From: Stromatinia cepivora
Taxonomy: Eukaryota; Ascomycota; Leotiomycetes; Helotiales; Sclerotiniaceae
Direction: 5' to 3'
Assembly: GCA_014898415.1 (NCBI GenBank)
Contig: RCTD01000021.1
Location: 620,001 to 684,000, forward strand
Length of the DNA: 64,000 nt
Positions 35,293 to 48,000 of the stretch are shown here, piece after piece (position 1 is the first letter of the stretch; each line of letters begins with the position of its first letter). The translations under genes were made by a program, and so were the position numbers. A model generated the notes under the pieces. The model saw nothing but the letters and a program-made list of their open reading frames with translations, was not told the DNA's origin and made no database searches.

Positions 35293-37412
35293 GATTGATT
35301 GATCGAGAGGTTGTTTGTTTTACTTGATGTAGTAAAAATGCAGTAAATACGATATCTCACGATATTTATCGAGAGACAAAGAGAATATAGTGTTTGAATC
35401 AAATAACTAAGAAAGGTATTTTGATAGTTGAATGTTTGAGAGAATCTTTCTTTGATGGAGTAAAATATCAAGAAAGATGAAGTATGTGGATTGAAATTGT
35501 TGGTATGAAGAATTCAGGTACGAGAAGTTAATGTATCAATGGATATGTGAGTAATATGAGTTTGTATGAGTTTGTATGAGTTGTTTGATTGAATAATAAA
35601 GGAGGAAAGAAGGAGGAGGGAGGTTATTAGATTTTCAAATGAGGGGAAACTACTTCATGTATTCATCAGGTCACGCAACAATAAGGTGATTGGTTCCGAT
35701 TATCCGAATTAAATAAAGGTAATAATTAAATTTATAGCAAGCCACTCTCAAAATTCGAATTTCTCCATTTAACTGCAGTAGGTTATATTCCATAGTAATC
35801 ATTTCATTTGTCAAAATCCATCTACATTTGCTCACGAGACTTTCAATTCCTCAAATCATCCTTTAAATCATGCTTCAAAATAAATCTGTGGCACAATCTT
35901 CAATCGTCTCATACCATTCCTTCAAAATCACCCCATTCCATATATGGTATTTTCCCCTGAGACTCTAACACCCAAAGAAGTTTAGTGCAAGAAATTACTC
36001 CCTTGTTCGGTAAGGTTAAGTTCCGATCCTTCCTTCCATAATTGCACTAGAAACTGGGGAAGTGGGTCATACCCCAGGTTTCAATGAAATCTGCTGACGA
36101 CTTGTCACGTCATGTTGTTTTTGAATATCAGTTCATTTGATGATTCTTTGTTTGTTCATCAAAAGATCATCAAATTTATTGAAAAGTAATTTGTATGAAT
36201 TGAGGATATACTCATTTTATCCCAACAAGAAAGAATTGCTTCGTACAAAAAGAGAAAGAGATAATTAATTGAACCAAATCCATCAATTAAATTCAATTCC
36301 ACCCATCACCTCAAATCAAAAGAGGGGTAACACAATCATTCAATTGGTTTCTTTCGTGAGGGGTAATGTAATCATGCACTTCAATCCACATCAGTCCTCA
36401 CCCATCCAACCAACATCCCAAAGAACCGCTCGGATCCTACATCACCAGTTAAACCAAATCAATTCTCAGGAGAAACATTAACTTTATTTCTAGAACCATT
36501 GAAAATAAGACAATCACCTCATTCCTATCCAAAAGAAGTTAACCGATCATCATCATGCCAATTCCATGCCAATCTGAGGCATTTTATCCCCAGCTACAGG
36601 GAACCATGACACGCAATCCTAATCATCATCAAGGTCCTCAGAAACTCAGGTCGAGAAGGGTCTTACTAAATGGATGTATAATTGGATATTATGGAGTACA
36701 TCCAATTAGATGTTAAACAAACAAAACGGGTTAGACATGTAACATTGAATTCACATTGAGCAAAATGGATAGTAAGGAAGATACGGGGGTATCAATGTTG
36801 TACTATCAGAGTACTCGGAGAAAGGTGTTCTTTGATGTGATACTTGAGATTTTCGAACCAACAAACAGACACTCCTCTTGCAGCCCCCAATATCCCCTCC
36901 AATATCTCTCCAACACCTCTCCAACACCCCCCTCCAACTTCCCAATTCCAAAACCCAATCATACAAATCACGAGATGAGGAAATCACAAAATCACGAGAC
37001 ATCTATCTGTATATGTATTCTGCCATTGTATTATTTTATTTTACATTTTATGCTATGAATGGTATGACTTCAAATTTCCAGAGGGGTATGTAATATATAT
37101 AGAAGATTCGGAAAGAAGCGGGATGGATAAAAGATTGGATTGGATTGGATATTCTTGACAGCCGGGATATTACGATATCCCCTATCCTCTATCTTCTCCT
37201 CCCCATTAGATCAGGTCTAGATCTATATCTTTTTGACTACTACTAGGTAGGGTGATACATACATACATGCGTATAGAATGGGGTGATATTGGTATGATGA
37301 TATGAATGACATGATGGTTGATTGTGGCATGATATATTATATAATACTAGTAATCTAATATTTATGTAAACGCGTAGAAACCATGTAGATGCTGTACTCC
37401 GTATAAAACCAC
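35293..37412. other. intergenic, no supported gene
   Basis: Contains the promoter of the DUF6699-like gene (35293 onward) and the 3' flank of the HGD gene. Short frames with C/T-biased content (36269-36481, 36756-37058) are not convincing. Small repeats: GAGTTTGTAT doublet at about 35560-35580 and TGGAT triplets at about 37132-37150. Confidence 0.4.
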
Positions 37413-39039
37413 CTACTTCCTACTGCGAAAAACCTCACGTATAGTGTGGCAACGCCCATCATTAACTTTCTTCTTCGCACCCTCACTCACAATACTCTTC
37501 TTCGCACCCTCACTCCCAATACTCTTCCTCGCACCCTCACTCCCAATGCTCTTCCCAATATCAATTACCCCCTCACTCCCAATACTCTTCCCAATATCAA
37601 ATACCCCCTCAATTTCCCCCGAAACCAAATGACTAATCCTCTTTCCCCCCTCGGGAATCTTAAAATGAGCCGGCAAAGGCGTCCAACTCTCCTCATTATA
37701 ATTTTCCTGAACCTTCCTACATTGTTTTAAACCCCACTCCGTAACCCCCACCATCAAACAACTCTCAAACATAAACGCCATACTTCCCTGTCCAATCTTC
37801 GTTGGTTTCAATAGCGCATTCGATGCTTTATCGTGAGTACCTGCATCAGGACCATGAGCTGACATAATATTATGTAGAGAAGCGCCAGCGGGTTGAAAAC
37901 CCCCTCCTGTTTTCGCGTCATATTCCCCGCCGATGAGACCCATGAATTCGGACATGGTGTTGCGATGATACCAAGGTGGTCGAAATGTATCTTCACCTAC
38001 GAGCCAGCGTGGAGGAAAGATGACGAAATCGGCAATGGCGGTACCCACATGATCTGAAGGGGCAGTGAGGACGGTGAAGATACTTGGATCAGGATGATCG
38101 AATGATATACTACCGATGGTGTTAAAACGTCCGAGATCATATTTGTATGGGTAGTAAAGTCCATGCCAAGCTACGACATCGAAAGGCGTGTGTATTTGAA
38201 TGGCCTCAAAGAGATGTCCATTAAACTTCGATAAAATTTTAAACTTCCCATTGGTATTTTCTTCAAAATTAGCGACTGGAGCTTGGAAATCCCTAGCATT
38301 GGCCAAACAATTCGAACCAATCGGTCCCAATTCCGGTAGCTGAAAATGGCCCGTGTATAATTCCAAGATATATCCTCGAACAGGTCCTTCTGGAAGTTCA
38401 ACTCGATATCTAATTCCTCGAGGAATAACACAAATTTCATTTGGCCGAACGAGAAGATTTCCAAGCTCGGTTTGAATATCTAATACTCCATGTTGTGCCA
38501 CGATCAAGAAATCTCCGTCGGCACTATAGAATGCTTCATTCTTGGCCATACTCTTTCCGGCTGCAAATATGAATATTCCAATTCCATGCTTTAATGTGGG
38601 ATCGCCAGCTCCAGCTACCAATTTCAAACTGTGTACCCAATCTACTGTCTCATCCAGATCAAATGGATCCCATCTCAATTGATTTGGTATTTGATGTAAT
38701 TTATTTCCTTCTGGATTGGTATTATAAGATGAAGCTTCGCGAGGAGTAAAGGGTTGATGTGATGCAGCTGGTAGAATTCGATAAAGCCATGATTGTTGAT
38801 TTTCGTGTCGTGGTGCTGTGAATGCTGTTCCGGATAACTTCTCGGCGTAAAGACCATAAGGAGGCTTTTGAGGGGAATTGGCACCTATTGGAAGAGCACC
38901 TGCGATAGCTTCGGATCTGCGAAGATGTTAGAGAGGTTGATGAAGGATGCAGGTGTTATCAGAAAGCTTACTCATTATATGAACCAAAACCATTCTGATA
39001 TTTGTACTTCTCTGGTGTACTGAAATTTGTTACAGGCAT
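37413..39039 (-). CDS. hmgA: homogentisate 1,2-dioxygenase
   Basis: Opens the aromatic ring of homogentisate to maleylacetoacetate in Phe/Tyr catabolism. Two exons: 39039-38972 and 38916-37413, with a 55-bp intron (GTAAGC…GCAG) that splits a Glu codon; product 523 residues. The start [19 protein letters not shown] is the usual HGD N-terminus. The cupin metal site is intact: PPWYHRN (His), MSEFMG (Glu) and the [12 protein letters not shown] segment (His) correspond to the iron ligands of the human enzyme. HGD is normally about 440-450 residues. Here the chain runs on after the [11 protein letters not shown] segment with a ~75-residue tail of [12 protein letters not shown] repeats. Divergent promoter with the P450 gene. 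Confidence 0.95.
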
Positions 39040-39774
39040 GTTTAGAAATGATATGTAATTACTTGGTGGTGTAAAGTGTGTGAAGATTTGAAGATTTGAA
39101 GAATTGAAGAATTAAATATGAAATTAAATCATGAAAGCGTCTTTGAATATAATGAGCTCTTGATAAAGTATTGTACTGCCATGATGAAGCTTTTCTCCCG
39201 AGTATAACCTAGCTGCCGTATGTTTCTCCCGAGTATAACCTACCGTATGGTTAACAATCAAGGAACGCCTTACAAAGTCAATCATTCCGCATGCGGGGTG
39301 CATACCGTACAAACAATCAAATTCTCACGAATAACATACATTTACATCATTGACACCGAGTTATATGAACGGAATTTATTCCGCATTGAAGAATGCACGA
39401 AACTGCTCTCCTTTACCTTAGTTTCATCTCTATATTCACTACTACAGTAAGGTACGGAAGAGAACCCGCGCGGAATGTAGATGATCTGGGCTATACGATC
39501 GGAGGGATCCCATTTCCCCACACTACTCTCAACCAATCATTTGATTTCCTTTTCTATATGAAGATGCTATTCATGATTTCCTGAATACTAAATATCTCTT
39601 ACTTCGTACAGAGGTGGAGAAATTGAATCATGGGTGACGGGCCATATTAAAATAGACTTTTTAGGTACTTGAAGTTGATTTATATACCGTCTATTTTTCC
39701 TTGAATCTTCCTACCATCAACTTTGACTTTCTCACTTTACTCTCTCTTCTCCTCTTCAGCATCACCTTTTCACA
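39040..39774. promoter_or_regulatory. divergent HGD/P450 promoter with CGG-N8-CCG sites
   Basis: 735 bp between the two divergent start codons. It contains two CGG-N8-CCG inverted repeats, at 39294-39307 and 39370-39383; the second is a near-perfect palindrome CGGAATTTATTCCG. It also has a direct duplication of TTTCTCCCGAGTATAACCTA (about 39189-39208 and 39219-39241, each followed by CCGTATG). Zn(II)2Cys6 regulators bind paired CGG triplets, so these are candidate sites for the C6 regulator encoded at 45.0-49.4 kb. Assignment to that regulator is inference. Confidence 0.55.
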
Positions 39775-41478
39775 ATGTCCCCTCAAACAATAGGCATTGC
39801 GATTATCGCAGCTGTCTTTTTCATGATAAGATATCTAAATCGTACAGATACACCGAAGATTAAGAATCTACCTGAAATACCTGGATATCCTCTATTCGGG
39901 AGTCTTTTAGAATTTGGTGTCACTCATGCATTAGTAGCAAGAAGACTGGCTGAAAAGTATGGTGCTGTTTTTCAAGTAAGATTTGGAAATAAGGTGAGTA
40001 ATATCATGTTTTCCTCAAAGTTCTTGTACTGATTGTTAATAGCGAATTGTATTTGTCAATACTTTTGATTCTGTTCGTCATTTCTGGATCACGAATCAAT
40101 CAGCCTTGATTTCACGTCCTACTCTTCATACTTTCCATAGTGTGGTTTCTACTTCTCAAGGTTTTACTATTGGTACTTCTCCATGGGATGAATCTTGTAA
40201 ACAAAGAAGAAGGGCTGCAGCTACTGCTTTGAATCGACCCGCTACTCAATCTTATATGCCTATCATCGATCTTGAGTCCAAAGTCTCTATCAGGGAATTA
40301 CTCAACGATAGTAAGAATGGACAGGTTGATATTGATCCTATTTCTTACTTCCAAAGATTTGCTCTCAATACATCTTTGACATTGAACTATGGATCAAGAC
40401 TTCACGAAGTTAGAGACAAGGATTTACTTCAGGAGATTTGTCATGTGGAAAGAGCTGTTAGCACTTTGAGATCTACGAGCAATAACTGGCAAGATTACAT
40501 TCCATTGTTACGACTGTTACCGAAGTCGAATACCGAGGCTATTGAATACAGGGAAAGAAGAGACAAGTACTTGAGTTTCTTATTGAATAAACTTAAAAAG
40601 CAAATCGCCGATGGCACTGACAATCCTTGCATTACTGGGAACATCATCAAGGATCCGGATGCAAAGTTAAACGAAAGTAAGTTTCCAAGGTATCTTCTTG
40701 AAGTAAAATACTGACTCGCTCTAGATGAACTCAAATCTATCTGTCTGACCATGGTTTCCGCTGGTCTCGATACAGTTCCTGGTAACTTGATCATGGGTAT
40801 TGCATACCTTTCCTCCGAACATGGTCAAGAAATTCAAAAACGAGCATATGAAGAAATCATGAAAGTTTATCCTGATGGAGATGCATGGGAAAAATGTCTT
40901 CTTGAGGAAAAAGTCCCATATGTTACCGCTTTCGTTCGAGAAGTTCTTCGATTCTTCACCGTCATTCCTATTTGTCTACCAAGAACTAGTACCAAAGATA
41001 TTGAGTACGAAGGTGCTACTGTTCCAGCCGGCACTACTTTTTACATGGTAAGCCTTTTTTAAACATCTTCATTGAGAGCACCTCCACTAACAAACCCCAG
41101 AACGCCTGGGCCGCCGACTACGACCCAACGCACTTCAAAGAACCCAAAACCTTCTCCGTCGGACGCTACCTCGACAATCCCGAAGGAGGCGGTACACCAC
41201 ATTATGCCTTTGGCGCCGGATCTCGCATGTGTGCGGGCTCACATCTTGCGAATCGAGAACTCTACACTGCGTTTATTAGAATCTTTACCGCCTTTCAAAT
41301 TGTAGCACCAAAAGATCCAAAGGATAAACCAATTTTGGATGCGTTGGGGTGTAATGCGGTTCAAACTAGTTTGACGACGGATCCGTTTCCGTTTAAGGTG
41401 GGGTTTAGGGTTAGGGATCAGGAATCTTTGGAGAGGTGGATGATGGAGGCGGAGGAGAGGACGAGGGATTTGCAGTGA
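39775..41478 (+). CDS. CYP504-type cytochrome P450, aryl-acetate hydroxylase
   Basis: Four exons: 39775-39993, 40043-40676, 40725-41047 and 41101-41478; all junctions are in frame, product 517 residues. An N-terminal membrane helix (residues 4-20) is followed by the Pro-rich hinge (KNLPEIPGYPLFG). The I-helix motif appears as SAGLDTVPGN (in place of A/G-G-x-D/E-T), ExxR is in FVREVLRF, and the heme signature FGAGSRMCAGSH has Cys436 as ligand. The sequence fits the CYP504 family, whose members hydroxylate phenylacetate (phacA) or 3-hydroxyphenylacetate (phacB) on the way to homogentisate. Next to HGD, the phacB-type reaction yielding homogentisate directly is the more attractive guess, but I cannot separate the two from sequence alone. 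Confidence 0.85.
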
Positions 41479-44400
41479 GTGGGTGGGTTGAGTGGTTTTG
41501 TGATGATTGGGGGTAGGAATTAGGTTCCCGGGGTCGAAGGAGATTGTATAACCTTTTGGTTGCTGCTGATTGTCGATTTATCATGATTCATGAAATTGCA
41601 TGGTATGGTACGGCATGACATTCATATAGCGTTATAGATAGTAAGAAGCACAGCTCTTGAATAGTTAGGCTTTCTCTTCTTTTTTACACTACATTACACT
41701 ACGTTACACTTGTATGTTGCACAGCGGTTCATCTCATTCATATTTAGTTTATTAGTTTTTTTTAACAATAGAATAAGAATAAAAACATCTTAAAAACATC
41801 TCTTGATTTTGAATCTGGGGATTGTTCGAATTGTTTGTAAACTCATCAGATAGATATTTTATGAAGTATTCACTCCTCTTTTCTTTTCAATTTCCACGGA
41901 ACATACTGACACTACATTCACTCATCGTTGTGTATATCTCATCTCATCTCGATTCAATTTAACTTAACCTAACTCAATTTATCATTATCTCTTCTCATCT
42001 ATCTTTTTCTATATTTTCCTTTCTTTCTTTAGGAATGAATTTTGGGTTTTTTTGTCATTTTGAAGGGGATGTTGTTTTTTGATTTTTGATTTTTGAAGAG
42101 TGAAGTGTTGGGGTTGGGGTTGGGGTTGATTGATGGTGAGGGAAGATGAAGATGAAGATGGTGAGGGGTAATTATATGAAAGAGTATTTCCTTGTATGTG
42201 TTGATTTGGGATGAGAGAATGGCTTTCTATAAAGCATCTGAAGGAAAATTAGGAGATTGATAGGAAGGATTTATAATAAGGAAAAGAGGTGAGGTGAGGT
42301 ACACGGGGGTGGATGTAGAATGAAGAGGAATTATTGAATATGAGATGTACTATGAATTTGTTGTAATGATTGTTTATCGTTTTTGTTATTATTAAAATAT
42401 CATTATCATCATCATAATCATCATCATCACAAACAATAATCAGACTTCACAATTGCCGAATTGAATAATAAATACAATCAACTTTCTTTACTTTTCGTTG
42501 TTATTATCAGTTTTTTGTATTTAAGAGATAATCGTTACAATAAAGAAATAGAAATATCTAAGAACCAATTACGGAAATCTGGAAACTAATAGGTAATATA
42601 AGATTTAATTAATAATTGTAAGAAATGAAAAGCTACGAGCTGACATGGCCATGAATTTTCGGGAGAGGGTGAGAAGAAGGAGGGGGGTTTTATGGGTAGA
42701 TGTGAGGAGGTGGGGGATGGAGAGTTGGGGAAATTTTTGGGGAGGGGTGGTTTGGGGGATGGATGGGGTGGGGTAAGCTTGGGGTGTGGGGATGGATGTG
42801 AAATGGAGGGGTATAAAAGATGAAGTGAGATGATATTTTTCCTTGGCATAAAGTTTAAAATCATGGACAACAATGGGCAGATGGGTCCTGGGGTTGGGAT
42901 TGGGGTTTTGAATAGCGAGTGGGAGTGGAGTGAAGAGTACCATGAATATATGATTCTTGTCAGATTTTTAGTATCGGATATTTGATACACCTCTTTCCGC
43001 TGCAGATTTGATATCATTTCCATACACTTTATTCTATCAAAACTAATTTTTACACCGACGTGCTTATATCTCATAACCACATCACTGACACACAATGATA
43101 GACTTACCATAAAAGCAGAATAGCTCTGAAACCAACAACACCTGCATATCATAGGAAGTACATTGTTCTGAATGCTTGATTCTCAATGCTGAGTTGAGAA
43201 GTCCTTTCCGTTTGTACTAGAGAGTTTAAATCTTGCATAAGAAAGGGAACGGAAATGAAGAGGAGTAGAGAATGGAACTCTCTATATTGTTGTTCTCGAA
43301 TGTGGGTTTTGCACGGAAGCGTGAAGAGATGGGATGGGGGAGGGTGTATAAAGGTAGTATTTTCTATGCTCTTGCTCCTTTTTCTTCATGGTAAATATTA
43401 GGACTCTAGGAGAACTTTCTCGCTTGAGGAATGTACAATTAGTGGTGTATTTCTTGCATTGGCACGAGATTTGCAGTGATATGAGTGGGATTGATAGAAT
43501 ATTTGAGAGGATTGGATACTAAGGTGGTTATGTTGTTGTCCTTAAAAAGAAATACAGGTTCCATGACCTCACCACTCATATCCTGTCAATGACGAAAGCA
43601 GAGGAGGTTCTTGCCGTTATTTCATTCGACATCCATTAGATTTAGCTCCGGATGTCCAAAGCTTGCAAACATATAACAACAAGATTATATTGATCTCCGC
43701 TACTTAATCTCACTGGCCAGCCGCAGTTGAAGTATGGTTACAGATTGAGCTCTGCCTGAACACCATGTAAATGTTGTCTCAATAGGTCTATTCAGTAGCT
43801 GCGTTGTAGCTCTCAGGGGCTCTTCACACCTTTTATAGTCGGAATCTTAATGTGTGAGAAAGCTAGTAGAACCAGTGCAGGACACAGGAAAGGTGCACCA
43901 GACTACTTGGGTATACATGAAAAGTCACTTCATAATACACTGGGATCAATTCATCGCCTTCTAAGCTAACATCAGAATTCCCAATCTCCTATCAAAGCCC
44001 GCTGTGCACAAGCGTATAACTTCGTACGCATTATGGAAACGGCTCAGAACATGGCAGAGAGTAGAACGAGCTGCGAGAAATATAGAGGAAGTATGAGATG
44101 CTTCCGTCCATTATATTTGCAATCGTCAAGAGTAAGGAGGGAATGTTTTTCTTGGTTTGTTGTCATCGATGTCCTAGGGCAGTGGTGCGATATTTGTTAT
44201 GATTTACTTTTGTTGTCGGAATATATGGAGATATATGGAGATATATGGTTGTTGTGTAGTATAATATCTAAGTCAGAAAATCTCCTAAAATTTCATGAAT
44301 TCGTAAATATATATTGGTTTTGGAAATATAAATCAAATAAGAATATTGCTACGTGATCACCCATTACGAATGGGAATTAGATTTCATTTATAATTCTAGT

Positions 44401-44597
44401 CGATGGGGTAAAATATTGGCTTTCGGAAGGACATTAACTAACTTAGCTACAGAGCAAGTAGAGGTGAATGGCATTGAATGCCGGGAGTCATTTGACATAA
44501 TCAACAAAGGTTCTCTTATAAAATATTGAAATGTAGTCCAGCAGATCTAACCTAAAGTTACAATATCAGCTCTTACGTTTGCTTTGTTCAAGCTAGA
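41479..44597. other. intergenic between P450 and regulator
   Basis: About 3.1 kb without a supported gene. Microsatellite-like pieces: GGGGTT at about 42109-42128, ATCATC about 42402-42429, ATATATGGAG about 44221-44250. A G-rich stretch lies at 42660-42800. Frames in the reverse of that stretch (42586-43152) are Pro/Ser/His-rich artefacts of composition. Confidence 0.4.
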
Positions 44598-44609
44598 CGG
44601 TACGTACCG
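44598..44609. promoter_or_regulatory. CGG-N6-CCG palindrome upstream of the C6 regulator
   Basis: CGGTACGTACCG is a perfect palindrome, 14 bp including the flanking A and T, about 400 bp before the regulator's ATG. It could be an autoregulatory or other zinc-cluster site. The spacing differs from the N8 sites at HGD/P450 and FAH. Confidence 0.4.
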
Positions 44610-45005
44610 TAGCTTTGATGGAGCTCTCATTGAAATAGGGAAAAAACGGAAAGCATGTGAATATTGAAATGTAAAATTCGATGTTGATATCGATTGGTTT
44701 CATCTGTATATCATTTGAAATCATCTCATGGATTAATTCATCTTCATCTCCATCTATCTCCATATCACGTGTCTCACCCCCTTACCAAATAATCCTTGTT
44801 GGATTTAAACTTCCCCGCATAACAATACAGAAATCCAGTCAACCAAAATCCCAAGTCTCTCATTTGTTAGAAATGAAAATCTGCTGGGTAATCCGTTTTC
44901 AAGTCCCGAGTCAAATCAACACACCTCCAAAAACCTCACCATCTACTTCAAACATCTTCATCTCGATGCGCAAAGACATTCAACACTCTTACTTTCAATG
45001 TGATA

Positions 45006-48000
45006 ATGAACATACTTGAATTACAAGTTAACGATTTAAATTATATCGCCGAGTCACCCATTGCTATCCCAGTTTTCGATAATATGAATGGTCAACAGTC
45101 TTCGGAATCACCCGCGGATACTGGGGCTCAAAGCGGAAAGAAAAGAAAAAGTATATCAGGTGAAGGAGAATCAACGACAAATGGAAATTCAATGGATAGA
45201 GAAGGGGCTCCACATACAAGAGCAAAGAGAAATAGATATATATCTATTGCTTGGTAAGTCTAATTTGAGCCTTTTTATCGTTCATCTTGGGGCAATGTTT
45301 CTATGTTGTTGCTTTTGAAGATGATTCAGGTTTAATTGCTCCTTGATGGTTTGCTGGAAATGCGCCCGAGGAAAGCCAGGGAGGGGAGCATTCTGGACTT
45401 CCTGCGGACATTCTTGCGGTCTGGAATTGAAAGATTAGGTTTCATTGATACTGATATATATTATATAGTAATGAATGCAAACGAAGAAAGATTAAATGTA
45501 ATGGAAATACACCATGTCAACGATGTGGAAATCTCAACCTCGAATGTCAATATGCTCCGAATTGTTGTACCAATGGCTTCAAGGAATCGGAAGAGTTTCG
45601 TCGAATGAACTCACAACTTGCCTCATTACAAGAACAAGTCGATAATCTATACTCGAATCTCAATGCCATGCGCGCAGGTGGTGGTGGAAGTGGTGATGGC
45701 AGCATACCTTATGGCGCATCATCAGAAAGATCATTGTCAATTTCACAACAATCTGGAGCACAGCCACTCTCTCCTATGACTCGATATAAACCTGTACCCA
45801 GACATCCTTCATTTCGTGGACCGACTAGTTCAGCTTTTGGATTAGACGTGGCAAAAAACACACTTCATAATATGGGATATCAGGGTTTGGCAGATGAAGG
45901 AATCATTACTCAAGATCCTACACCGGTACCATCACCACCGCCAACACGACCAAGGGCATTACCATCCATTAATTTGAATGGTGCTCGAGCTCCAGATCCA
46001 TTGAGAAGTGTAAATCGTGAAGAGATGATTCGACTTTGTAGGGTATACGAAGAAGAAATGGGTCTGATGTATCCTGTTTTGGATATTGAAGAATTGATTA
46101 CTCATGGATGCAACCTCTTTGATTTCATTGATGCTGCGGTGAGGAATGGCCTTGCCACCTCAAACAACAATCAAGGCATTAATGATATTAATTCTTATAT
46201 GTTGAAAACTGTTATGGCTATCTCCATGATTGTTGAGGGAAGTGGGCAAAGTGATTTGGCTTTCCGATTATTTGAGAGTGTTAGAGAGCCTGCTGATCGT
46301 GCTTTACATGATGAATTTGTGGAGGTTAAAAGCTTACCTTTTTTGGTACTTGTGGTGAGTTAAGGGAATTTTGTTTCTTCTTGTTGTGTTTTGTTTGTTA
46401 AGGTAGTGGAAGGTCAAAAGAGTCAGAAACTCTAGTGAGTTGAATTTAAAACAAGTGTGTTGGGGTTTTTAAGTATGATGAAAGTTGTCCGAGTATCATG
46501 AATCACCTTTACCATGTTTGGTCAGTGGGAAATGAAATTCAACTCACAGTTGTGTCTTTTGTGAGAACTCGAGTGGGACCGATACCGAGCAATTGTGGAT
46601 GATCGCATGGATACTTTCAACTGTCAATGGTTTAAGGATGATACAAAGTTGTAAAAGAAAATCTCTAAAGAAGGAGGCCATTAAATAGGATTGAGGGGGT
46701 AAACTGCCAAAAGAATAAATTGGGCCTTGGGAGGAATAGAACCATCAGTAATAACTCAAACGCATGATTGCCTTATTTGTTTTACCATTAAACTGCAATG
46801 CCTGTATGATCTATTTCTACTGGGACACTTATTACATTTGATATGGGCTTCTAAGTTATGCGATATTGATAGTCATTGGCTCGATGGGAGTTGAGGACCA
46901 CAAAAAATGGGATCTTGCTGGATTCGAGAGTTCACTGAGGAAGCAAATAGCAGGTGCTCGATGAGTCGGCAAGGAAAAAGATGACAAAAAAGTAATTGAC
47001 CTAGGAAGGAATCAAACCTCTGATTCTCCTGCCAGCGGACACTGGGTTTCCATTTTACCATAAACTACAAGGTCTATATGATTTATTGTTGTATGGGGTT
47101 ACTCATTGCATCTGATATGGGTTCTCTAAGACATACGACCGCTAATGCCTTTATTGGTATGAGAGATTCAGAGGATCACAAAATTTATATCTTGCTGCGC
47201 TTGATTGAATTTGAGGTCAGGAGAATTGAAAGAATACTTACTTAGTCGACCCTTGATGGTGGCCCAAGAAGTCAAGACGAAAAGAACACTGGCCTCGGAA
47301 GTAACCGAACCTACACAATGTCGTCTCTGGTTAAAACTTTGCGTTCCACCATTGAATTTCAAAATCTAATCTGATTTATTGTTCATTGGACCGTTCATTA
47401 TGGAGATATCAGCCTCACCAATTTCTATATGGAGCCTAGAGTGTGACGCAGGATTATGTGACCTCATCCTATCAAGAATTTCTTCGATTTTGTAATTCCT
47501 TACGATTGAGGATAAGCGAAGGTCCACAAAAACTTCAACTTCATTGGAGGCGGTGCTCTACATTCTAATCCTCCAAGAATCTTCAACTGGAGACGAGCTT
47601 CAAAGAAGAGATGCGCCTTGCAGAATGGGAAGGAAAATTAAAAAGAGATACCAAAAAATATGATTTGGACCCCGCGGGCTTCGATCCCGCTTCTCTGGAA
47701 TGCTTTACCTGCAAGCTACACAGCGTGTTAAGCCAATTACACTAGGCGCCCTTTGGTTTTGTTTGATTGAGGTCACTTATTTAAGCTTTTGTCCCGTAAT
47801 TTCTCTACAGATCTAATGGGCCTTGTCCCTGGGCAAATTCACGCGCTAGAGCCATTGCTCGAAGTCTCAGCATCGAACCATCTCAAATTGACTCCTTAGG
47901 TCCCGATTGTACTTATATTCGCGCACCAGTCTACACTTTTATGGCATCCATTGTCTACTCATAATTCACAGTTTCTCTCTTCATCAGTTTTTGACAAATA

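Noticed and set aside
42586..43152. 188-codon minus-strand frame
   Set aside because: The Pro/Ser/His content follows from the G-rich plus strand; no splice or domain evidence.
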